A stretch of DNA of 39,352 nt, taken from the IMG/VR virus record IMGVR_UViG_3300032235_000716, positions 1-39,352 of that record. One strand, 5' to 3'. A program made the translations under genes and the position numbers. Below, piece by piece: positions 1 to 12,000 of this stretch (position 1 is the first letter of the stretch; each line of letters opens with the position of its first letter). This DNA is from a virus. The notes beneath the pieces were generated by a model. The model did no database searches, was not told the DNA's origin, and saw only the letters and a program-made list of their open reading frames with translations.

Positions 1-3000
1 CCTATAGAGGGTCCGTCATAATATTCTGTTTTTAATTCAAAAATAATAGTACTGGACCCAACAGAAACATTAACAATATTTCCAAAATCACCCTTGACTT
101 TATATGAAATTATTTTTTCCGATTTTAATGGAGTTGATTCAAAAATTATCGGAGGAGAATCTTCTTTTAAATAACCAAATCCAGGATTTGCTATATTGAC
201 AGAAGTTATCGAGTCACCAGAGACGTTTGCAGTTGCAGTTGCTCTATTATAAATTGGTTCAGCATAAATTATTGTTCCTGTAGATCCAACACCAACATAT
301 CGTCCTCCAGTTCCAAATGAATTTACAAAAATTAAATCGTTAATTTTATTTGATTGATTTGTTGACCTTTCCAACCAATATACAAGATCAAAAGAATAAT
401 ATAGTTTTGAATCGGAAGTCAAAATTACATAAAAATCTTCATAATATCTTATATTTACAATATCTTTATTGAGAGATGGATTTGTTGATATTAGATTCCA
501 ATTTAAATTAGAATCGGATACTATGATAGTTCCACCATCACCGACAATGACAAATTTGGTATTGTCCCAAATAACTTTATTTAAGTTATTTCCTGTTGGT
601 GATGGAGATAAAACCCAATTTTCACCATCAGTTGATATTACTATTGAACCATTCTTTCCAACAGCAACAAAACGACTTTCCGTTATTGAAGATAGTCCAA
701 CTTTTTTAATATCATTATTAGCAACACTTAAGAGATCATAGAAAGATCTTGATCGTTGTTCTATAAATTCAGTTGACTCTACTCCAGTTGACAGGAAGGC
801 AGCAGCACTATTTCCAACAGCAACTACTTTATTTTGTACGGGAGAATAAATTAAATCATTAAAGGTATTGGTATATTCACTAGGTACTTTAATTTTATCA
901 CCAACAACAATTGATGCTGTATTAGAAACAAATTTGGATAATGTATACTCAGAAAAATTGGATGCCGATGAACCGTTTGAGTTGAATGAAATAATTTTTG
1001 AATTTTGACCAGCAGCAATATACTTATCCGTAGTTATTGAAACTACAGAATTAAAAGAAATAGTTGAAGCATAACCAATATTTGAAAATTCCCAATCTAT
1101 TCCATTTGAACTATATGCTACTAAACCACTTTGTCCAACAGAAATTAAATTACTTCCCATTGCAACAGAATTTAAACCATATATTGTAGATAAACCAACA
1201 GACTGCCAATTGTAAATAGGATCTTTTTTCTTTATGAAAAGTGAAGATATAGAAACATTCAAATTATTCACTCCTTGATAACCAAGTCCACCATATTCAA
1301 CGTTTATTTGAGAAATAGTAGACGAACTAGAAACTATAGCAGTTCCAATTGCTGGGGTTATATTTTTATTTTCAACTATAATAATATCACTTAACTCTTC
1401 TTTAATTTTATCAACTGCACTAAACATCGGAAAAGCATTGTCAACATATACAAAAGAATCAAGTTCTGATAAATTTCGTATTAGTTGGCAAGAGGGAACA
1501 ACTCTTGATTTTAAATCTGGTCTAGACTTAGATTGTAATGACCCATTAATTATTCTATCTTGAGTTTGTTTAATCCAACTCAAAGGTCTATATTTTGTAA
1601 TATCAGTGTTTATGCCAATATCATTATAGGTGAAAGTATCAAGTGAATCGGTAGAAATAATTGTTTTTACAATTCTTTCAAATTGTGACCTATCTGTTCC
1701 ATCGAGAATATTTTCCTCAATAATTACGGTATCCCCAGATTTTATTGTTTTTGGTGGGTCGATTTGCTCTACGTCTAAATCGGAACCTTTATAGAATAAA
1801 ATAGTACACTTGCTTCCCTTTAATGGTGGTTCTTTGAATGTAATCCTTGAACCAGAAAAAGTATAAGAACTTACTGGTTGCTGTAAAATATCATTTATAT
1901 AAACAAAAAGATTGTTTTCTATATTTAATTTACTTGTAGGAGAAACTTTTAAACTAATTGCTTCTCTAATTCCATTTTCAGTAACAGTTAATGTGAATCT
2001 TTTTTTATTATTGTTAAAAAACTGACTTACATCATCAAATTGTAAAAATTGACCTGGATAAAAACCACTAAATTTATCTGTAAACACTTCTTCAACATAA
2101 ATTCTAAATTCACTAAATGCTATTCCAACATTTGGATTTGTAGTTATACCAACGACCGATAAAACATCTCCAACTTTATAACCAAATCCAGATTCCTCCA
2201 ATTCAAATCCAATTATACTTGACCCAGATCCCACAACTACTGAAACTTTTGCTCCTTCACCATCACCAGTTGTTCCACTAATGTAAGTTAATGGCAGATC
2301 ACTATAACTAGATGGCAAATCTACCAAGACATTTGGAGGTGGATTTGATGTATAACCAGATCCAGAATTGACAATTGATAGTGATGTTACTGTTCCACCA
2401 GCACCAATCGACGATGAAAATGATGCACCTATTCCTTGGGAAGAATTTAATGATATTACTGGAGATCCTCTGTACCCAGAACCACGTCCTGTTAAAGTGA
2501 TACTTGATATTGTTCCTGATGAAGAAACCGTAACAGTTGCAGCAGCACCAACTAAAGGTTGATAACCAAATCCACTATTAATTCCCACTCTAACTATTCT
2601 ACCTGCATTTGGGATGCCACTAATAAATTTAAAAGTATTTTGATTGGCAGTATCAATTATATAATCAGTACCAGAAACTTGAGGAATATTATTAATTAAA
2701 ATTATAGGATTATTGTTAATGTCACCAGAAGCATTTATGCTAACTGAACTATTCGTATTTGTATACAGACCAACAACATTTTCTTTATTTGATTTTAAAA
2801 TGTAGTTCAATCTAGTAATATTAAACGATGTAGTTGCTATTCCAGAAGTTACATTATGATTGGGTGTAATTTCAATAAATCCAGAACCAATAGATTGAAC
2901 TTTAGTACTGGGTAAAATAAATCTATCTTCAAATGTAGTTTGTGAAATTACATCACCAAGTGAAATGCCAAGGGTATTAATACCAGATATTATTTTTCTA

Positions 3001-6000
3001 TTAGATGCGCCAAGAGTTCCTGTGAAAGTTCCAACAAAAACATCAGAACCTGTAAAATCTTTAGATATGTCATCTAATATAATATTTTTATCATTTGGCA
3101 ATCCTGGGTCAAACCTTCTACTAAAAACTCTTCCCTGGAATGATGAGTTGACTTGAATACCTTCTGGTCCTATATCACCATATGGTGCTGTTGCAAAATA
3201 AATTGTGTCTTTTATGATGTTAAAGTTTCCTCTACATAAAGTAATGGCAGAGTTTGATTCGTGTGATTCCTCAGATGTCCCCAAAAATCCTCTTACAACC
3301 TCAACTCTATTGGTAGATCCAATTCCTATATTTTTTATTCCAAAAAATTCTTGATTTATTTTAAAAATATCTTGAGATGTTATTGATGTTATTCCTGAAC
3401 TTAAATATATCGAGTCAGTTCCAATGGCAACTGATGATGCTAAACTTACATTAATATCTCTTATATAAATGGGACTTTGTATTATATTATCCAATACAAT
3501 TAAAGTACTTGCATTAGAATTATTAAATTCAAATGAATGAGTTCCAATTCCAAGTGTGATGAGATCCAATTCAGTTTCATTTTGTAGTCCAGAAACTTTA
3601 AATAAATTTTCATTACTCTGATTAATGTATAATGATGATGGCAATTTATTTGTGCCTAAACCAATTGGAGATATTGAAATATCATCATTACCATTGAGAC
3701 CACCAACATCTGATCCTAAAATTGTAATTTTGTCCGTTAAGGCATAACCAACACCACCATCAACAATTTCAATTGTGCTAATATCACCAAAAGAATTTCT
3801 GTAAACATTAAATTTAGCATCAGTACCGGTCCCAGAATTGATGCCTTCAATATCCAAATATGAATTATTTGCTGCACTAATAATTCTTGAACTTGATACT
3901 TTAGAAACTGTAAATGATAAATCATTTACTGAATCGGAACCACCAAAATAAGTTCCCGATAAAGATACTGTATCACCTACTTTATATCCTTTTCCACCAC
4001 TATTTAAAATTATAGATGTTGAAATTGGTTGTCCTGTGGACGAGTCATAAACAATAAATGCACTAAACTTTGCATCAGATCCAATACCAGTTGTTGATTT
4101 TTGAGGATAACCATTTGGATACCCATAATATGAATTTTGGTAACCAGAAAAATTTGGAACTATTGATGCAGAAGTTCCAACAATTGAAGTAGTAATTGCA
4201 ACATTATAACCATTTTCATATAATGCACTTCCAATACCACCGGAAATTTTAGTTATTATTGAAGAATTGTTTGAAGATACGGAAAGATAACTAGTATTCC
4301 CAAAACTTACAATTCTAATTACAGAATCTTCAACTGCTGATGTTGTTTTAATTCCAATAGATGAACCATATGGTGAATAATAAGTTACTTTTTGTCCAAC
4401 TTGAAAATTATTATTTCTAATATTAAATGAATTTTGGGAAAGATCCACAATATTAGAATCACTGGAATCAAATTCTCTGTAGAATAAAGGTATTCCATTT
4501 TCTTTGAGTTTAAAACTAGAAATACCAATTATTTGACTAGAACCTATATTTCTAGTTATTTTTACTGTTGTCTCATTTAATATTTCAGTTAAACTATCTC
4601 CTTGAAGTAAAGTGTGTGGTATATTTAATGTTATTGAATTTATTCCAACAGAAGTTATAAGAGTTAAGTCTGGTATGATATAAGATGAAAATCCAACAAA
4701 ATCTCCAACCTGAAGATTTGATGTTGAAATTCCTAGTGTTTTTTTCCTATAAGAACTAAATGTTGCTGTTCTTATTCCAACAACTTCATAATTCGATGAC
4801 CCATTAAACTGATCACTTATATCATCAATGCTAATAACTTTGTTTGTTTTATTTAAAATATAAGGTTTCAATGGAACTCCAAGTATTGGTCCAGTTTGAC
4901 CAACACCTGCAACATTGGCACTTTCAGCACCAATTTCAATTCTCTCAATTGATCCATCTTCAAATTGACTTTCTGGGTCTTCATTGACTATAGTAAAATT
5001 ATTTCTTTTGTAGATTGAAGAACTGCTATCGATATTCACAATAAATGATGAATTGGAATCAATAGCATTCATACTCATATTTGTTGTTGCAGAACTAATT
5101 ATGTTGAGGTCAGAAAATTCTTTAAATCCTGCTGGATGTATTATAGATTTTACTGGTTCTTTCCAAGTGTTATAGGGAAGTTTACTTACTATAGAGTATG
5201 AGAATTTCTGATAATAATCATTATCAGAAATTCTTTGTTGATAGTCATTAAGATATCCAGATCTATCAAATGATTCAACTAATTTGTCAACAGAAACACC
5301 ATAATTTGCTTGAATATTGAAACTATTAACTATTTGAACTATTCCATTCAGTTTGGATCTTTCACCATAAAGTTTATCTCCAATATTTAATGTTCCCTTG
5401 GAATTCGTTATAATTATTTGATTTGTTTTTCCATTCCAACCATCCTTTACGACTTCTCCGGAAAAAGTATTCGTATTGGATTCATTAAATCCTAAAACTT
5501 TCTCACCAGAAAAATAATTTAAGTCATCGGATAATTTCATATCAAACTTTGGCATAACTTTTTTATTAGTTACATACCCATATCCAAAATCATTATTATA
5601 ATTTCCAAGATCAGAAGAATAATCAGACATATCATAAGTAACTGTATAATTTTCTGTGCTTATTCCAGTTACTTTAAAAAATTTATAATTATAATCTGAA
5701 GAATTATAATTATCTTTAGGTACAATATTTCCAGATTTATCAGTATCTGTTAGAGAAATCCTACAATTTTCAATAAAAATTTCATCTCCAACTGCAAATG
5801 GAAAATCAATTTCCAATCCACCGTATGAATTTGCAATTAATGGATAAATTTGATTGTCCGAGTTCACTAATTCTAAAGTTACAAAATTTCCAGAAACAGT
5901 AATGGTTTCAATATCATACCCATTTGAATTTTTTGTAGAAACAATATCCAATGGTGAAGTTAAATTATTTGTATTCTTTAAAATATCAACCTTAGAAATA

Positions 6001-9000
6001 GATCCTCCTTGTAGTTCACAAGATATCTCAATATCATCATTTCCAACTACTTTTAAATATGGAATTGAATTATATCCTCTGCCACCAGTGATAATGCCAA
6101 CATAATCTATTCTAGAAATTCCATTTATTGTTGCTACTGTTGGAACACTCAAATATGGTCTTAATGTAATATCAGTTGGATAGTCATACCCATCCTTTAT
6201 TCTAACAAATGAATCTATTTTTCCAATATTTTCGGATACTGGTTTAACTGAAGCACCATTTCCATTTTCAGATTGAATACTTAAAAGACTAGGTAATGTC
6301 TTATACCCTCTTCCTTTGAAATTTATTTTTACTTTTTCTATTGGTCCATTAACATTTCTAGAATTGGTAGAATATGATATGGAACTTATTCCAGAGTTTA
6401 TAGAATAATCAATGTATTCTGGTTTATTTTTTAAATTTATTTTAAATTCACTACTTCCAATTGAAACGACTTGATACTGATCATTTAAACTAGTAGGAAT
6501 TATAATTATTTTATTTCTTCCCAATACATCCAAATCTGAAGAAATCTCAAATTTTACGTCCTCTAATGGAGAATTTGGAATTAAATTATAATATAATTCT
6601 TTTTCGGAAGTTAAATTATCTGTATTAATTGACAAGAAAGAATTTGAAGATCCTGGTGTTATAGCACTTTTAACATATTTGAAAGATTCTAATTCATCAA
6701 TAAAATTAATATCTTTATAAATTTTTAAATCCATTCCAGATAATGAACTATCTGATAGGTCAAATTTTATTGATGACCCTTTAGTTATCTTCAATGGTGG
6801 ATTTATAAGACCTATTTTATGAGTTCCAGATGAAGAATTTATTAATACAATATTTTTTCCAACAATTGCATCATTGTATGATTTTGCAAATTTAATCTTA
6901 TCTGATGTTGTTTTTATTACGAAGTAAGTATTACGATCAATCAAATCTGAAATATTCGCATTTCCATTTGAATAATAAACTATTTTTTGTCCATTTTCAA
7001 ATGAATTATTTCCAATTTGAATTTCAGATTTCGATAGATCTACTAATGAAGAATCGAATGATATTGTATTGGTAACTATTTTTCTTAAATTTAAATCATA
7101 AGAAACGGAATAATTTTCAATATAATTGGGTTTTAAGTTAAATCTTACAAAATCATCATTGGATAATTGATGATTTTCTGCTGTAGTAACATTGAGATAA
7201 AAATTTTCAACGGCAGAAGATAAAACTTCATAGTTGGTTTTAAATGAATCAGAATTGCCTGTAGTTCCAGTTTTATAAAAATATAAAGATTTAAATGTTG
7301 ATCCAATTCCAACACTGGAAGTAAAACCAACAGTAGATATTCCAAGAAAATTTTCCCCATAATTTACAGCATAAACTTTTTGATTGTCTGATAATCTAAA
7401 AGACGATGCTTCATTGGAATCTGAAACAAGAAGACCATTTCCATCTATTCCAATATTATAAATTAATTCTTGTCCAGTATAAAAGTTATGACTTTCAATG
7501 AAAATGGATTTTGGGGGAATATTTAAGTTTCCTCCATTATAGTCAATATAATTAGAAGCAGTTGTTCCAAATCCAATTAAACTTTTTGGGGTAAAAAATA
7601 TTTTTTTATTTTCTTTTATTCCAAAATTGACCCCATTCTGAGTAAAAGTAAATTTATTTGGCAATAAAACTACGGAAGATATTCCTACACTATGAGTTGA
7701 ATAATTAGATAATCTGTCAACAGTGAATTTTGATTCAGCACCAGAAATATTAGTAATCATCATGACTTCATTATCTATCTTAATGAAGTCACCAATATCA
7801 AATCCTTTAATATCATCTACAAATACACTTGTAGTAAAACCAGTTGAAATACTAGGTACGGACTGTGCTAAACCTACAGTTTTTTGGTTTACAAATATTT
7901 TTTTACTTCCTTCCAGATCTTTATATTTTAAAGAATCGAATTGATCAATGTAAATTGTATCACCAGTATATAAATTGTGTGGGGAACTAGTTATACCAAT
8001 AACAGTGTTTATTTTGTCAATAAATTCAACATTAGTAAAAGTCGAAACACCAACTTGTACAGATAATAATCCTTTACCTTTTACTTCAGAAACTTTTGCG
8101 GATAATCCAGATCCATCAGTACCAGAATTATCGAAAAATAAATTATCTCCTACTTTATAACTATTTCCAGGGGATAGTATTTTCAGATCGTCAACATATG
8201 ACGAAAGAACTTGACTGACAGAAAACTCTTGTTGATATTTTTTATCAATAGAATTCAAGAATAAAGATTTAGTTTTACTTGAATTTATATAATAATTTGA
8301 AACATTTCTAATTATATTTAAAGAACTTATATCAAATTCTTGATTGAATTCTAAGTCATAATTTTTTTCTATGAGATTGTCCTTTGATTGGAATCCAATG
8401 ACATAGGGGTATAGTGAATTTGAAAGTGAATCTCCATCAATGGTATAAAAATATGCATAAGTTCCCTCTGGGAAATCTGGAGTAACACAAAATCTTCCAT
8501 TATGTTCATCCAAATCACCATATGAACGATCAAAAGTATAATCTTGTATGAAAAATCCTCCAGGATAATTTGGTCTTATTGATGTATTTGAATCAACATT
8601 TAAAAAATAACTTGTTTCTACTTTTCTTACTTCGGAATCTACCTGACCATATGGACCATAAATTGGATTTCCATCATATGCCCACCCAATAATTGGGGAA
8701 TGGACAACAGAATCAATTCTTTCTTGAGAACTATTAAAGTTAATATTATCGTTTAATTCTTTTCTTAATTCTTTTGGTGGATAAAAATTAACAAATTGTA
8801 AACCAAAATTATTATTTTTGCTCGGGACTATTATCCCCTCATCAGGATTTTGAGCATAACTTATCAAATCTTTATTTTTTTCTACTTGATTTATTTTCCA
8901 TTCAGTAACATTCGCAATAAATTTAACTCCATAACCTCTATCAATGACTGTTAATTTTGTTTTGTTGTTGTAATTTATTCCACTATTTAAAACCTTAACC

Positions 9001-12000
9001 TCAATTATCTTGCCATCTTCTACTACTGGGTATAAATCCGCAAAATTACCTTCACTGCTTATTACTATATCAACTCCTTTTGTATAACCTTGTCCCTGAT
9101 TTAAAATTTGAACATTGACAATTTTGCCATCAACTATTATTGGTTTTAGTAAAGCAATTGAAGATGGGACCTTGGCGAATGCATTTGGTCTTCTATGGAA
9201 ATTAATTATGTCTGAAGTTCCATATTTTTCTCCAGAATCAATTATAAAAACACTATCTGCAGAACCAATCACTACAGGATCTAATTCTGGTTGTGATTGT
9301 ATAGTGGAAGATATTCCTGACTGAACCTCTACCTTTATTTTAATTGGAGGATAAGAAAATGTTTGATATCCTGATCCCAAGGAAACAAAATTAACATAAG
9401 TCTTGTTAATATAATTTTCATATGATGCATCAACAAAATCTCTTGTCTTTATAGTATCAAAAGTATTAATGTATGATGAAAGATTATATCCAGTTTCTAC
9501 TTGAGCACCCCACATATAGAAACCAGAGGTTCCATCACCGGTAAATGAACCACCTGAAAATGATGTATTGTTTCTAATTTGAAGACCAATATTATCATAT
9601 AAATTTGATTTATATACTACTGAGCAACGATACCATCCATTGCCATAGTATTCTATTTTCGAATCTTTAAATACTACATTTGTTGTTGGATTAATAACTG
9701 TCCCTGTGTTTAAATCAAAAACAGGCGCTTCATTTGTTGCTTGAGAACCAGCACCAGAAAATTGAAAATATCTATAAGATCCATATTTCTTCACAAAAAC
9801 ACTTAATGTGAATACCTCGTTCAAGGTGAAAATATTACCTTGAACGTCTGCAGTCAAAGCACGAACTGAATCTGACCCGTTTGAAATTACTAGGTCAGCA
9901 GTTTTGGTGCCATCTGGAGAAATTTCGGCATTTGGTTGAATTGTACTTATTCCAAATCTTTGCCAACTTGTGCCAATATCTAAATTTTGACTATGTTTGA
10001 TTAAGTTTGTTGCTGATTCTTCGTAACCAGTTTCAGATAATTTAAATTTATTTTTATCTAATACTGTAACCGAATATAATGTAGTAGTTGATAGACCAGA
10101 AATTGAACTGCCACTATATGAATATTTTACTAAATCTTTATTTTTAAAGTTATGGTCCTTTGCAAAAATATAATCATCAAAAGTATTGACCCCATTGGTT
10201 TTACTGTCAGCAGATAAAACAGATTTTACTGATACTTTTTTATTTGAATAACCAAAACCAGAATTCTTTACATAAATTTTTGTTATCGTGTTTTTTGATT
10301 TTAATGTTTTTAAAAAATGAATTCCATTACTTATAGATCTAAATTGGATTTCGTTTTGCTTTTTGACACAATCATTTAAAGTTTTATATAACTTTACCTG
10401 TGTAGAATTTAAAATTTCAACGAAATAAGAGTCATCATTAGATAATTTTGGATAAACAAATACACCGGGTTCAACTTCTTCCTCATAGGAAATATTTTGA
10501 TTGCCATTTGAATTGTATAAAACTTCTTCACAATCATTAAAGTTGTGATCTTGCGTAAAAGTTATGACATTTGAAGCAGTGTTTACACCAAAACCATCAC
10601 CCCTAAATGAAGAATTAATTCTTGTTTTGACTAAATTTGATTCAAGAATAGCCCCAGAACCATTTCCCCCAACTAAAGAAATTTTTGGTTTTAATTCATA
10701 ACCAATTCCTGGTTTAATAATTTTTACTTCCTTTAAACTTCCAACTAAATTGAGATGCGCAGAGCATCCAATTCCAATCTCATCCTCAATCACTAATTGG
10801 GGATAATTTATAACATCGTAGTCTTTTCCTTTATCAGTTATTAAAATTGAATCTATTTTTCCGTAATATAAATTCTCATCATATAATGTTGGTGAATATA
10901 ATTCAACTCCATTTGCGAGCATTCCAATTGTTTTATTATTAGTACTTCTTTCTTTAGATTTTTCAAAGATGGAATTATTTTCTTTTAAATTGAACTTTTT
11001 AAATAATTTTTGATTTTTTAAAGATTTATTTTCATAGTCCAATTTTACAAAATATTCACCAGTAGATCCTGAGTTTAAGGTTACGAATTTTTTATTATAT
11101 AAATCACTTTTACTATAAGATAGATTTATTTTTTTACTATCAAAAGTATTGCCTATAGTATTGACAAAATATACTCCAGAAGATATTCCAGAAGAAGAAT
11201 TTGAAAAATAATAAATTTTTTCTCCAGTATAAAATTTGTGTAGAATATCTGTGTTTAAAATTGTAGTTTTCGATGCCCCTACATCTGTAGATACATTTAT
11301 TTTCCTGTCTTTTGCATAAATTTTATGGTCTGGAATACCAGATGAAGAGACATAAAAATTATTTCTATCATAATCAATATAAGTATTTTGCACAGAAGAA
11401 GTGGAAGACGTGATACCAGAAAAATAATCCTGATCTACTGATGCAAAAGAAATATCTTTTTTTAATTTGTTTTTTTGAGAAAGATCTACATCACTTTGTA
11501 TTTGTATTTTATTTGCATTCTTAAATGTTTCTAAGACTATAGCATTCTCAAAAACATCATTTACATCTTGATCATTTAAAAATAAAATAGTTTCTCCTCT
11601 ATAAAATTTTATATCATCATATAAATCAACTGTCCATACGTTATTATTTGAACCCGATGGTCCAGAAATAGACTTAACTTCTGTAATTATTGGGGTATTA
11701 TATTTCCAACAATAAAAACGAGGATCCCCACTCAGATCTTCACCAAAATATGATAGAGAAATTTTATCCTTAACTCTTAAATTTGAAGTTTTAGATAAAT
11801 CAAAACTATCAATAATGTTAATGACTCTAAATTCAACTTTAGTTCCATCTTCCAAAAATGCATAAGCAAAATTATCTTCTACAACTTCATCGTTAATATT
11901 AAAATTAAAGTCAATTCCAGAAACTTCAAAAAATTGTGTAAGTGTTTTTTGATTATATGTTATTTTTACTGGTTGTTGATACAATTTCGAAACAATAAAT

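Noticed and set aside
469-9324. Short frames on both strands inside the giant tail gene
   Set aside because: The giant minus-strand frame is continuous and shows recognisable domains; the others are shadows.
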